From contig OZ253953.1 of assembly GCA_965267335.1 (NCBI GenBank), positions 620,001 through 684,000 on the forward strand: a stretch of 64,000 nucleotides of DNA, written 5' to 3'. Of this stretch, positions 27,109-35,109 are shown in pieces. The number at the start of each line of letters is the position of its first letter. The first letter of the stretch is position 1. The notes beneath the pieces are model-generated. The model did not search any database. It saw only the letters and a list, made by a program, of their open reading frames with translations, and was not told where the DNA came from. Made by a program: the position numbers and the translations under genes. Source of the stretch: G965267335 sp965267335. GTDB lineage: Bacteria > Bacteroidota > Bacteroidia > Cytophagales > JAAEPT01.

Positions 27109-28467
27109 ATGGGACGCATATTATGCTTATTTCTAAGTACGACAATTATCCTGAGCTGTTCTGAGCACAAGAATGAAACGGGTATGCGCGAGCATGCAGA
27201 CTCATCCGAGGTGTCAGATGTTTACAGGATTGGAATCACCGAACTCAGCGATGCAGAATATCCGAACAACCCCGATTTAGGTAATCTGACTTCTAACTAT
27301 CATTCCCTTTCTCATGACAGCCTCATAATTGTCAAGAACACGGATGCTACCTTTAGGCTTGTAATTATGCCTGCAAATCTCGAGTCGGACACCATTGTTT
27401 TTGACTCCCTGAACCTCTACACATATATACCGGCATTACCAATTTGGGTCAAACAAGATTCATTTCTAACCAATTTCGGTTTTACTAATTCGGAGTGGAA
27501 TAGACATCAGGTACGTTTTGACCGAAGCAAAGGATTTTTTTCCATTAATGGGGGGAACTATGAGTCAAAGATGATTACTCGAATAGATATTGCACGTAAT
27601 TGCCTGAACTCCGGTTTATGGGAACTAATTTTTTATGCTGAAGAGGAAGGACATAACAAACCTTGCTACCACGGGTGGTTTTCATTTCCGGAACCCCTTT
27701 ATGCTCAGATGTTTGAAGATGTTAATGGAGAGTCCTTTTCTAAGTATAGAAACCGAATGGCTGAATGGAAAACTCCTGAGAAAGAACGGATCAATTTACA
27801 CGTTTTGAGAACTGTAAAATCGGAGAATGCCTTAGAGTTTTCTTCATTGAATGATAGGATGTATCCTAAAACAGGGGCAAGAAAGTCAAAATGGAAAAAC
27901 ATCATTTATCCGGAAAATGCGAAGAGTATAAACGATTTCCTCACGGATAGTACGAGTTTTGCGACATTTGCACCTCCTGGTGTTTATACTAAAGCTGACC
28001 CAAGAAGAACCAGACTCTCCTTGCTTGCGAAACCTAAATCAATCATCCACAGAACTGTTGTACAAGAAAAATCAGATTCTTTGGTGGAATTAAATGAGTT
28101 TGAAATAAAATTTTTGGACAAATCGGGCACTGAGGTGAGCTATATAATTATTGGAGGGTTTTCCTGGGATCAAATACCGACATTATCACTTGAGGAAAAT
28201 AACAAGGGTTTCAAAATGCCGATGGGTATAGCCAATCATGCGTTTTATGAGTCTTATGAAACATCTGTTGCAAAGCCATCAATCAAAAATACATATTACG
28301 GCTTGTTAGTAGATAAGGAGATGAAGTGTTTGGATAGTCATGAAATCGGGATCGATGGCCCATTGATTTTTTGGGATGCGAACGATGAGGGACTACTACA
28401 TATCATGTTGCTTTCATTTGAAAGGCATGCTTTTGTTGGTCATTTTACCTGCAGACCTAAAGGATAA
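27109..28467 (+). CDS. Lipoprotein of unknown function in the glycan-degradation region
   Basis: 452 residues. Lipoprotein signal MGRILCLFLSTTIILSC. The rest is beta-rich without a recognised catalytic motif: DSLIIVKNTDATFRLVIMPA near the front, and IIYPENAKSINDFLTDSTSFATFAPPGVYTKADPRRT in the middle. It begins 19 bp after the GH5 stop and is probably co-transcribed, suggesting a role in binding or processing mannan fragments. The 3' end overlaps the convergent sigma-factor gene by 28 bp. Confidence 0.65.
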   Translation: MGRILCLFLSTTIILSCSEHKNETGMREHADSSEVSDVYRIGITELSDAEYPNNPDLGNLTSNYHSLSHDSLIIVKNTDATFRLVIMPANLESDTIVFDSLNLYTYIPALPIWVKQDSFLTNFGFTNSEWNRHQVRFDRSKGFFSINGGNYESKMITRIDIARNCLNSGLWELIFYAEEEGHNKPCYHGWFSFPEPLYAQMFEDVNGESFSKYRNRMAEWKTPEKERINLHVLRTVKSENALEFSSLNDRMYPKTGARKSKWKNIIYPENAKSINDFLTDSTSFATFAPPGVYTKADPRRTRLSLLAKPKSIIHRTVVQEKSDSLVELNEFEIKFLDKSGTEVSYIIIGGFSWDQIPTLSLEENNKGFKMPMGIANHAFYESYETSVAKPSIKNTYYGLLVDKEMKCLDSHEIGIDGPLIFWDANDEGLLHIMLLSFERHAFVGHFTCRPKG

Positions 28468-28994
28468 CACTTAGGGCAGAGTTCTTTTTCGAGTAAGTGG
28501 CCTTTCTCATCAATATTATATCCACATAGTTCCGCGAACTTAGAAGCTAAAATTTTTCTTCCTCTTTGCACCCTTGATTTTGCTCCGGACTCCGATACAT
28601 TCAACATTCGTGCAATTTCGGCTTGCTTTATCCCCTTTATATCAGAAAGAAAGATAGCTCTCTTATACTTTGGTGGGAGTTGGGTTATCATAGGCTTAAG
28701 ACATTCAGTCATCTGATCGTAGAAAGTATCTTTATCTTCTTCAAGCAGGTGATATTCATCGAGGCCAATAGTGATTTTGGAATCCCGATAATAGTCATTG
28801 ATCAGATTTTTTGTAATGGTATAAATCCAGGAATTCAGTGCGACATCACTTTTCAGGGTTGATATATTTTTATGTATCCGAAAGAAAACTTCCTGTAATA
28901 AATCCTCAACATCTCCTTCAGCAACCCGGGAGCGGATATAAGCTCTGAGTTGATTTGAGTAATGAGACCATATGTAGGAAGTTTTCTTGTCCAT
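28440..28994 (-). CDS. sigZ: ECF RNA polymerase sigma factor, SigZ-like
   Basis: 184 residues. Region 2 (YSNQLRAYIRSRV, DVEDLLQEVFFRIHKNISTL, WIYTITKNLINDYYR) and region 4 (LPPKYKRAIFLSDIKGIKQAEIARMLNVSESGAKSRVQRGRKIL) are complete. A C-terminal tail has Cys in AELCGYNIDEKGH and a CPKC pair, as in SigZ-type ECF factors, and could bind metal or sense redox state. No anti-sigma gene adjoins it. A 27-aa cysteine-rich ORF ends 3 bp before its ATG, implying translational coupling. The regulon is unknown. Confidence 0.85.
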   Translation of the reverse strand: MDKKTSYIWSHYSNQLRAYIRSRVAEGDVEDLLQEVFFRIHKNISTLKSDVALNSWIYTITKNLINDYYRDSKITIGLDEYHLLEEDKDTFYDQMTECLKPMITQLPPKYKRAIFLSDIKGIKQAEIARMLNVSESGAKSRVQRGRKILASKFAELCGYNIDEKGHLLEKELCPKCYPLGLQVK

Positions 28995-28997
28995 TAT

Positions 28998-29081
28998 TTA
29001 GCAACCACAACAACAACCGCAAGTACATTCATTGTTAGTTATTTGTTGATTACAGCAGGGTTCTTTTTTTAAATCTAACAT
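28998..29081 (-). CDS. Cysteine-rich 27-aa peptide upstream of sigma factor
   Basis: ORF of 27 codons, ATG at 29081, stop 3 bp before the sigma-factor ATG. It begins MLDLKKEPCC and ends ECTCGCCCGC: eight Cys among 27 residues (positions 9, 10, 19, 21, 23, 24, 25, 27). It could be a metallothionein-like metal-binding peptide, or a leader whose run of Cys codons lets cysteine supply or redox stress set translation of the sigma gene. Too short for statistical gene finding, but the composition and tight spacing are unlikely by chance. Confidence 0.55.
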   Translation of the reverse strand: MLDLKKEPCCNQQITNNECTCGCCCGC

Positions 29082-29178
29082 CGTTTTTTGGTTTAAAGTT
29101 TAACATGTATTTCCTGATAAGACGAGACTTTGTAAAAAAGACGCAGAAAAATGATTAAATTTTGCAAACAACTGACAT

Positions 29179-29757
29179 TTGAATCTACTAGCACATTTTT
29201 ATCTTGCCGGGACAACACCGGAATTAAGAGTTGGAAATTTTATTGGTGATGCCGTAAAGGGGTCTAATTTTGATGCCTTCCCCGATCAGATTGCAGAAGG
29301 CATCATTATGCACCGGGATATTGATTCTTATGCGGACAATCATTCAGTTACCCAGTCAGCCAAGAGAAACCTTTCAAAATACAGGCACTACTCAAGTGTT
29401 ATCATTGATATTTTTTATGATCACTTTCTGGCAAAGAACTGGGAAGACTACCACGAACAGCCGTTGAGCTCCTATGCGATTGAGGTATATAAAGACTTAG
29501 CAAACTATAAGAAATACTTTCCAAAGAAGAGCAAGAAAATGTATAAGTACATGATTCGGCACAACTGGTTAGAAGTCTATGCAACGGTTGATGGCATAAA
29601 CAGAGTTCTCAACGGCTTGTCCAAACGAACAATTTTCAAATCAAAAATGGAGCAGGCGACTGAAGAATTAATTTTGCACTACGATGACTTTGAGGCGGCT
29701 TTTAAAGAATTTTTCCCTGATATTGTTGAGCATACGGCAAACTACAGAAACTCATAA
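29179..29757 (+). CDS. acpH: Acyl carrier protein phosphodiesterase family protein (AcpH/DUF479)
   Basis: 192 residues, TTG start; no ATG is available before the conserved N-terminus NLLAHFYLAG. Family marks are VGNFIGDAVKG, the metal-ligand region GIIMHRDIDSYADNH and VIIDIFYDHFLAKNW, with HD-type histidines and aspartates. AcpH removes 4'-phosphopantetheine from holo-ACP. The length equals the E. coli enzyme. It is divergent from the sigma-factor unit; a TTTG (29129) and a TAAATTTTG-like element lie just upstream. Confidence 0.85.
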   Translation: MNLLAHFYLAGTTPELRVGNFIGDAVKGSNFDAFPDQIAEGIIMHRDIDSYADNHSVTQSAKRNLSKYRHYSSVIIDIFYDHFLAKNWEDYHEQPLSSYAIEVYKDLANYKKYFPKKSKKMYKYMIRHNWLEVYATVDGINRVLNGLSKRTIFKSKMEQATEELILHYDDFEAAFKEFFPDIVEHTANYRNS

Positions 29758-29870
29758 ATTGTACTTTATTGATATAATATTTACTCCCCAAAAGCAATGA
29801 GATTTATATTCCTGTATAACAGCCACTTAAAAACTAAATTTATGTTTTTCTAAACTTTTCTTTTCAAAAA

Positions 29871-29903
29871 TTTGTATTAAAAAAAGAAAAGGTCATACCT
29901 TTG
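29871..29903 (+). promoter_or_regulatory. Consensus promoter of the micro-ORF cassette
   Basis: TTTG (29871-29874), 21-bp spacer, TACCTTTG (29896-29903): both elements match the Bacteroidetes consensus exactly. This is the best promoter seen in the window. It lies 19 bp before the first micro-ORF. Confidence 0.75.
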
Positions 29904-29922
29904 TAATAAGTAAAAAACAAAA

Positions 29923-30018
29923 ATGTCTAAGAAGCTAAAACATCAAGTAATATTTACACCGACATGGGGATCCAACTCTTGTAGAGTGTATGATGTGATT
30001 TTTAGGCCTGTGGAATGA
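29923..30018 (+). CDS. Micro-ORF 1, 31 aa
   Basis: ATG 20 bp after a perfect promoter; the peptide begins MSKKLKHQVIFTPTWGSNSC and ends FRPVE. It contains one Cys, one Trp and a basic start. A strong intrinsic terminator begins 29 bp after the stop, so the transcript would mainly encode this peptide. It could be a leader peptide, a small regulatory or antimicrobial peptide, or a dual-function small RNA. The family was not recognised. Confidence 0.45.
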   Translation: MSKKLKHQVIFTPTWGSNSCRVYDVIFRPVE

Positions 30019-30046
30019 TTTAGGTATAAAACTTTATTTAATACTT

Positions 30047-30077
30047 AAAGCCCGGGCCTCAAGGTTCGGGCTTTTTT
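30047..30077 (+). terminator. Intrinsic terminator after micro-ORF 1
   Basis: AAGCCCGGGCC pairs with GGTTCGGGCTT (two G-U pairs) around a TCAA loop, followed by six T. Confidence 0.85.
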
Positions 30078-30105
30078 ATTGGATATGATATTAACAAACG
30101 AACAT

Positions 30106-30189
30106 ATGACAACAACGAAGCAATGGACAAAGAAGTTTGTCTCTTGTACAGACCAGTATCTAATAGATAGTGGACCGGATAATGATTAA
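30106..30189 (+). CDS. Micro-ORF 2, 27 aa
   Basis: Starts MTTTKQWTKKFVSCTDQYLI and ends DSGPDND, with one Trp and one Cys like micro-ORF 1. It lies between two intrinsic terminators. No promoter of its own was recognised, so it may be expressed by read-through of the first terminator. Coding status is uncertain. Confidence 0.35.
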   Translation: MTTTKQWTKKFVSCTDQYLIDSGPDND

Positions 30190-30215
30190 TCAATAATGTA
30201 AATAGATACTTCATG

Positions 30216-30244
30216 AACCCGGTCCCTTAAGGATCGGGTTTTTT
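30216..30244 (+). terminator. Intrinsic terminator after micro-ORF 2
   Basis: AACCCGGTCC (30216-30225) pairs with GGATCGGGTT (30231-30240), ten positions with one G-U, CTTAA loop, then a T-run. Its shape resembles that of the terminator at 30047. Confidence 0.85.
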
Positions 30245-30283
30245 ATTGATTAACAAATAACAGAACAGAAAGGAGGTAACACC

Positions 30284-30415
30284 ATGATTTTACTACTTCT
30301 AACATTTATTACTAAGGAAATTCATAGCCTGGCACATGGTAAGAAAACCATGACGAAAAAATTTGCCAGAAAAGTAGTGGTATATCTCTTTTCAGGTAAA
30401 GTAAAACGAACTTAA
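30284..30415 (+). CDS. Micro-ORF 3, 43 aa, with Shine-Dalgarno sequence
   Basis: 43 codons beginning MILLLLTFITKEIHSLAHGK and ending GKVKRT: a short hydrophobic start and a basic tail. A perfect AGGAGGT (30271-30277) sits 6 bp before the ATG, striking because genes of this phylum rarely use Shine-Dalgarno sites. It ends 27 bp before the TPR gene and may be in the same transcript. Function unknown. Confidence 0.45.
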   Translation: MILLLLTFITKEIHSLAHGKKTMTKKFARKVVVYLFSGKVKRT

Positions 30416-30442
30416 TGTTTCACCCTTTAAATTCTTTATATC

Positions 30443-30970
30443 ATGACTGATTATAACTTGGTAGAAGAGTATTTTCTGAAGGTCGACAAATTTTTTGCTG
30501 AGGGTGAATTTGCCCAAGCAAAAGAGTTGCTTGAGGAGATTCTGACCATTGAACCGGATTACGGCAGGGCTCATAATCACCTGGGTTGGGTATACTTTGT
30601 AAAATTTGATGACTACACCCGGGCGGAGTACCACTTCAAACTGGCAATGAAGTATGCTCCTGATTATCCTGCAGCCTGGATGAACTATGTCTATCTGTTA
30701 AACGAAATAAATGATGCAGATAAACTGGTAAAGTTGATTCCTAAAGCGATGAAGGTGGAAGGGATTAATAAAGCTAGCTTGTTCAATGAATTGGCAAGGT
30801 CCTGTGAATTGAATGGTTTTCTAGATGAAGCCGTGAAGAACTATGGTTTTGCATATAAACATTGCATGGGCAAGGACGACATAGGTACCATTGAGGAGAA
30901 CCTGAAACGTGTAAACCGCAAAATCTCATTCGCTGGTAAAATGAAACGAAAGCGTTTTGTTCTTTTCTAA
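30443..30970 (+). CDS. Cytoplasmic TPR-repeat protein
   Basis: 175 residues, no signal peptide. Three to four TPR-like helix pairs: VDKFFAEGEFAQAKELLEEIL, AHNHLGWVYFVKFDDYTRAEYHFKLAM and AAWMNYVYLLNEINDADKLV. A basic C-terminus (GKMKRKRFVLF) may bind nucleic acid or membrane. Partner unknown. It follows the micro-ORF cassette and precedes a ComF-like gene by 57 bp. Confidence 0.8.
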   Translation: MTDYNLVEEYFLKVDKFFAEGEFAQAKELLEEILTIEPDYGRAHNHLGWVYFVKFDDYTRAEYHFKLAMKYAPDYPAAWMNYVYLLNEINDADKLVKLIPKAMKVEGINKASLFNELARSCELNGFLDEAVKNYGFAYKHCMGKDDIGTIEENLKRVNRKISFAGKMKRKRFVLF

Positions 30971-31027
30971 CATTCCATTAGTTTCAGAGGCAGTTTTGTC
31001 TCTGAAACTTTTAATGGGCTATAATTT

Positions 31028-31729
31028 ATGGGAAGGTTACTGGACATCCTCAAAAGTTCAGCGGATATACTTGAATTACTATATCCAAGTACATGTCTGG
31101 CGTGTCAAAACGGGTTGTTGCACGGAGAAGAAGTCCTTTGTCTCTACTGCCAATATAATTTATTCCTTCCATTCAATGATAGGGAAGTGACAGACAAAGG
31201 TGTTTTACAGCGCTTATGGGGAAAGATACCTATAAACAAAGTTTACACCTTAATGAAATACAAAAAAGGAGGTGCTGCTCAGGAGCTAATAAGAAGGTAT
31301 AAGTACGATGGCTATACCAATATTGGGAAATATCTCGGTAGAATTGCTGCAAAAACACTGGATAATAGCTCAGACTATGTTGTAATTCCTATTCCATTAC
31401 ATAAATCTAAATTGAAGAAAAGAGGTTTCAATCAAGCGGCAGTTTTTGCTGAAAGCCTTGCTCATCACTCTGATCAGTATTGCCGTAGTGATATCTTGGT
31501 CAGACAAGTGCGGTCCCAGAGTCAAACATCGAAAACGAAATTTCAAAGATGGGAAAATGTCGATCAGGTATTTACCTGCAATGACTCAAAAGAAATTCAG
31601 AATAAGAACGTTTTGTTGGTTGATGATATTCTCACAACCGGAGCAACCTTGGAGTCAGCGAGTAATGTATTGATGCAAGCTGGAGTGAAGTCAATTAGTA
31701 TCTTTACAATAGCAATTTCTGAAATATAG
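31028..31729 (+). CDS. comF: ComF-family phosphoribosyltransferase-like protein
   Basis: 233 residues. An N-terminal double CxxC zinc ribbon (STCLACQNG ... CLYCQYN), a double Arg/Lys segment (LIRRYKYDG), and the PRPP-binding loop VLLVDDILTTGATLESA. ComF/GntX proteins act in DNA uptake and transformation in some bacteria; the biochemical reaction is not established. No other competence gene is visible here. The start ATG at 31028 precedes the zinc ribbon at normal distance. Confidence 0.9.
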   Translation: MGRLLDILKSSADILELLYPSTCLACQNGLLHGEEVLCLYCQYNLFLPFNDREVTDKGVLQRLWGKIPINKVYTLMKYKKGGAAQELIRRYKYDGYTNIGKYLGRIAAKTLDNSSDYVVIPIPLHKSKLKKRGFNQAAVFAESLAHHSDQYCRSDILVRQVRSQSQTSKTKFQRWENVDQVFTCNDSKEIQNKNVLLVDDILTTGATLESASNVLMQAGVKSISIFTIAISEI

Positions 31730-31739
31730 ACGAGCAAGT

Positions 31740-33029
31740 CTATTCAGAATCTTCATCATCATCAGAATTACTACCCGAAGCCTTTTTCATCTGTTCTTGT
31801 TGGTATTCAAAGGCTTCTTCTGTGTAAAGTTTCATCGCACACCTGAAACCAATTGTACAGGTTGCGGAATCTTCCGGTAAAAATCTTCGGTTTCCTGGCA
31901 TCAGCCAATAGGCAACATCGTCCCAGGACCCTCCTTTGTAAACACGCATCTGGGTGCCATAGAGTGTTTGATATCCTTGGTCAATATGATAAGGATCAAG
32001 ATGTTCATCCTCTTGCTGTTGTTCATCAGTTAGCCGGTCGGGATTGAGTTTGTCAACATAAGTGTATCCTTTAGGTCTGTACAAATCGTATACCCACTCG
32101 TTGACGTTACCTGCCATATTATATAAACCAAAATCATTGGGAGGATACCCATAAATATAATCGGTATAAAAAGCACCATCGTTCATTCTTTTTCCCAGCC
32201 CTCCATAATCTCCTCTTCCTCTCTTGAAGTTGGCCATGAAAGTTCCCATAGTCTTTTTGCCGAATGGGTTTCTCAGTGTATGTCCGTCCCATGGATAAAT
32301 TCTTCTGTAAGCAGATCCTGCATCCTGAAATTGTGGACTGACAATAGCTTGAGCAGCATGTTCCCATTCATCCTCACTTGGAAGCCGGAAATGAGGTATC
32401 AGTATATCGCCATTGTCTGCTGCCTCAACGCTGTCGTCAAAATCTACTCCTGCATATTTGAGCAGAGCATGGTTGACCATTACGGTACGCCATTCACAGT
32501 AGTCGTTGGCTTGTAACCAGTTGACTCCCACAACGGGATAGAATCTAAAGCCCTGATATCTCAAATATTGTTGAGCAATAGGGTCATTAAAAGCAAGCAC
32601 GCTCCTCCATACATTAGTATCGGGTAGTGCGGCATTGTAAATATCCTCTGTGGAATCTTTTTTCAAGTGGAACAAATATTCCAGCCAGTGAATGTTAGCA
32701 ATTTCGGTTTCATCCAACAGATAGGATTCCACTTCAATAGTTCGATCCAGATAATTATCAACGAAATAATCTCCTTCATATAATGGAATAGTAGTTTTTC
32801 CCCCTTCAATAAAAACCATGTTTGGGATTACCGGCAAACCATCGATTGTACTCAGGTCGACTTTAGCCTGTTTCAAATCCTGGTTTTCTTCGGTATCTGT
32901 AGAATCTACAGAAGTGAAGTCATACTTCTCGGAAGCATTTTTCTTTTTGCACGAACTATTCGCCAATAAAAAAATTGCAATTACGGAAAAAAATAGTGCC
33001 GATCGGATATATGATCTATGCATTAACAT
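31740..33029 (-). CDS. GldJ-like lipoprotein (SUMF1/FGE-sulfatase-like fold)
   Basis: 429 residues (or 427 from the next ATG). Lipoprotein signal ending LLANSSC, then a formylglycine-generating-enzyme-like fold: NMVFIEGGKTT, LDETEIANIHWLEYLF, YPVVGVNWLQANDYCEWR, FRLPSEDEWEHAAQA, GNVNEWVYDLY and VYKGGSWDDVAYW...CTIGFRCA. This combination is that of GldJ/GldK, lipoproteins of the gliding/T9SS machinery. It is a paralogue of the next gene upstream on this strand. It ends in an acidic Ser/Asp/Glu tail (SNSDDDEDSE). Confidence 0.82.
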   Translation of the reverse strand: MLMHRSYIRSALFFSVIAIFLLANSSCKKKNASEKYDFTSVDSTDTEENQDLKQAKVDLSTIDGLPVIPNMVFIEGGKTTIPLYEGDYFVDNYLDRTIEVESYLLDETEIANIHWLEYLFHLKKDSTEDIYNAALPDTNVWRSVLAFNDPIAQQYLRYQGFRFYPVVGVNWLQANDYCEWRTVMVNHALLKYAGVDFDDSVEAADNGDILIPHFRLPSEDEWEHAAQAIVSPQFQDAGSAYRRIYPWDGHTLRNPFGKKTMGTFMANFKRGRGDYGGLGKRMNDGAFYTDYIYGYPPNDFGLYNMAGNVNEWVYDLYRPKGYTYVDKLNPDRLTDEQQQEDEHLDPYHIDQGYQTLYGTQMRVYKGGSWDDVAYWLMPGNRRFLPEDSATCTIGFRCAMKLYTEEAFEYQQEQMKKASGSNSDDDEDSE

Positions 33030-33105
33030 AGTTGTAACGCTGAATCGAACGTGTTATTTGCAAAATTAAAGGAATATCTGTTAATAAGTGCAATCTTGAG
33101 TGTAC

Positions 33106-33134
33106 AAAAAAGGCCACAAATAGTGGCCTTTTGT
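33106..33134. terminator. Bidirectional-looking terminator between the two GldJ-like genes
   Basis: AAGGCCAC (33110-33117) and GTGGCCTT (33123-33130) form a perfect 8-bp stem; the minus-strand read is followed by a T-run. It would end the upstream paralogue's transcript before the downstream one, giving the two genes separate control. Confidence 0.75.
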
Positions 33135-33156
33135 ATATTCAGATATGTAGAAATTC

Positions 33157-34356
33157 TTAGTAATTGGTTCCTGCGCGAATCATCGCACATCGGAAGCCAA
33201 TAGTTGCAGTAGCGGAATCTTCTCCTATGAACCTTCTTGTTCCTGGAGACATCCAGTAAGCAACATCTTTCCATGAACCACCTTTGTAAACTCTTACGTG
33301 GTCATCAATTAGAGACTGGAATCCTTTCTTGTCGTATCCATTAGATTCATCAAGGTATCCATCTCTTCTCAACGGGTTAAGATCATCCATATACTGGAAA
33401 GAAAGTGGACGATATACATCATATACCCACTCATTAACATTACCAGCCATACAGTAAAGGCCGAAATCATTAGGAGGGTAGTTGTAGATATAATCGGTGA
33501 TCATTGCACCATCGTTCAATTTACCAGCGATACCAGCATAATCTCCTCTACCTCTTTTGAAGTTTGCGAGGAACATACCCATTTCTCTTCCATAAGGATT
33601 TCGAAGTGCGTGACCATCCCAAGGATATAGTCTTTTATGTGTTTGGTTCTCATCTAACCACTGGTTTCCGATAAGAGCCTGGGCAGCATATTCCCACTCT
33701 GACTCCGAAGGAAGTCTGTAGTCAGGAACAACTACTCCTGTTTCAAGAGGAATACGTCCCCCACCTTCAGGAACTTCTACTCCTGCATCCTCTGCTAATT
33801 TCTTATTCACGACTCTGGTTCTCCAGAAAGCATAGTCGTTGGCCTGGAGCCAATCCACACCTACAACCGGGAAGTATCTGAATCCAGGGTAACGTAGGTA
33901 ATGCTCCACATAAGGATCATTATAGGCAAGCTGACTGTGCCATACGTTAGTATCAGGAAGGGCAGAGTTGTAAAATTCTTCAGATGAATCTCTTCTTACA
34001 TAGAACAAATATTCCAACCAGTGAATATTTGCAATTTCAGTTTGATCCATGAAGAATGAAGCAACTGTAACAGTTCTTTCAAGGTTATCACCAGACTTCA
34101 ATAAGTCTTCCTCAAAAGATCCTAGTACGGTTCTACCTCCTTCAATATAAACCAGGTTTGGAGCTTCAGGCTGACCTAAATAGTCATTTACCTGGAATCC
34201 ATCCTGTTCATTATAAACAATACCTGTTGTTGTACTGGCCATCCCTGGGTTAGAACTAGTCGGGTTTCCTGTACCTCCACCACCACAAGATGATAGCAAA
34301 AGTGAACCAGCTAGCGCATAGGATGCCGCTCGAAACACATACACAAATTTCTTCAT
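33157..34356 (-). CDS. gldJ: GldJ-like lipoprotein
   Basis: 399 residues. Signal MKKFVYVFRAASYALAGSLLLSSC followed by GGGG, then the FGE-sulfatase-like fold: NLVYIEGGRTVLGS, MDQTEIANIHWLEYLFYVRRD, NSALPDTNVWHSQLAYNDPYV, YFPVVGVDWLQANDYAFWR, YRLPSESEWEYAAQA, GNVNEWVYDVYRP and VYKGGSWKDVAYW. GldJ is an outer-membrane-associated lipoprotein needed for gliding and stability of the T9SS trans-envelope complex. The conserved FGE catalytic Cys pair is not evident, consistent with a structural role. Which of the two paralogues is the true GldJ cannot be decided by reading. Confidence 0.85.
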   Translation of the reverse strand: MKKFVYVFRAASYALAGSLLLSSCGGGGTGNPTSSNPGMASTTTGIVYNEQDGFQVNDYLGQPEAPNLVYIEGGRTVLGSFEEDLLKSGDNLERTVTVASFFMDQTEIANIHWLEYLFYVRRDSSEEFYNSALPDTNVWHSQLAYNDPYVEHYLRYPGFRYFPVVGVDWLQANDYAFWRTRVVNKKLAEDAGVEVPEGGGRIPLETGVVVPDYRLPSESEWEYAAQALIGNQWLDENQTHKRLYPWDGHALRNPYGREMGMFLANFKRGRGDYAGIAGKLNDGAMITDYIYNYPPNDFGLYCMAGNVNEWVYDVYRPLSFQYMDDLNPLRRDGYLDESNGYDKKGFQSLIDDHVRVYKGGSWKDVAYWMSPGTRRFIGEDSATATIGFRCAMIRAGTNY

Positions 34357-34395
34357 ATCCTGTTTATTTTAACAAATTTCCTAATTAACAAGCCT

Positions 34396-34430
34396 CTAAT
34401 ATACCTGTATGAGCCATAAAATGCAACAAA
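34396..34430 (-). promoter_or_regulatory. Possible promoter of GldJ-like gene
   Basis: On the minus strand TTTG (34430-34427), 23-bp spacer and TATATTAG (34403-34396; one mismatch to TAnnTTTG), 40 bp before the ATG at 34356. Confidence 0.45.
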
Positions 34431-34530
34431 TTGATTAAATATTCCAATTTATATGCTCCGCAGCTATACTAAGCTATAACTAAAAACGTAAATAAATCAA
34501 TTTTATTGGATTGAACAACAAAAATTGGTC

Positions 34531-35109
34531 TTAAAGGATTTTTTTTACTCTCTCCCTCAAATATGGGATTACTAACTCTTCGAACCAATTATTGCGTTTG
34601 AGCCATATGTTATTGCGAGGAGATGGATGTGGCAAACAAATATATTGAGGGATATATTCTTCAAAGGCCCTAACGGTTTCCGTCAGTGTGCGCTTTCTTT
34701 TGTCTCCAAGGTATTGTTCCTGAGCGTATTGTCCTATTAGTAATGTTAGTTTAATATTAGGTAGTAGCCGGAGTAACCGATCGAGGTAGAGTTCCGCACA
34801 CTCCTTCCTGGGGGGTAGGTCACCGGATTTTCCACGGCCGGGATAACAATAGCCCATTGGCACAATCGCGATCTTTGTTTCATCATAAAACACATCTTTA
34901 TCAATATTGAGCCATTCCCTAAGCTTGTTTCCACTAGGGTCATTCCATGGAATGCTGGTATTATGAACTTTGGTGCCTGGTGCTTGCCCGACTATCAAAA
35001 GTTTTGACTCGTGGTGAGCCCTTACAATCGGGTTTGGGCCGAGAGGTAGCTCATCTTTGCAAACCTGGCAGGCTCTAATTTCTGTCAGTAGCTCATCGAG
35101 TGTTTGCAT
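34531..35109 (-). CDS. Uracil-DNA glycosylase family protein
   Basis: 192 residues. The family water-activating loop appears as LLIVGQAPGTKVHNTSIPWNDPSGNKLREWL and the DNA-intercalation loop as CLPHPSPRNNIWLKRNNWF; a CQVCKDELP segment near the start could bind a metal or cluster only weakly, since the full four-Cys set of Fe-S type UDGs is not seen. It probably removes uracil or a related damaged base. The gene overlaps the 3' end of mfd by 17 bp on the same strand, so two DNA-repair functions are coupled. Confidence 0.85.
   Translation of the reverse strand: MQTLDELLTEIRACQVCKDELPLGPNPIVRAHHESKLLIVGQAPGTKVHNTSIPWNDPSGNKLREWLNIDKDVFYDETKIAIVPMGYCYPGRGKSGDLPPRKECAELYLDRLLRLLPNIKLTLLIGQYAQEQYLGDKRKRTLTETVRAFEEYIPQYICLPHPSPRNNIWLKRNNWFEELVIPYLRERVKKIL

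Noticed and set aside
30050..30071. GGTTCGGGCT considered as part of a tRNA T-arm
   Set aside because: No acceptor or anticodon arm can be folded around it; it is the right arm of an intrinsic terminator.
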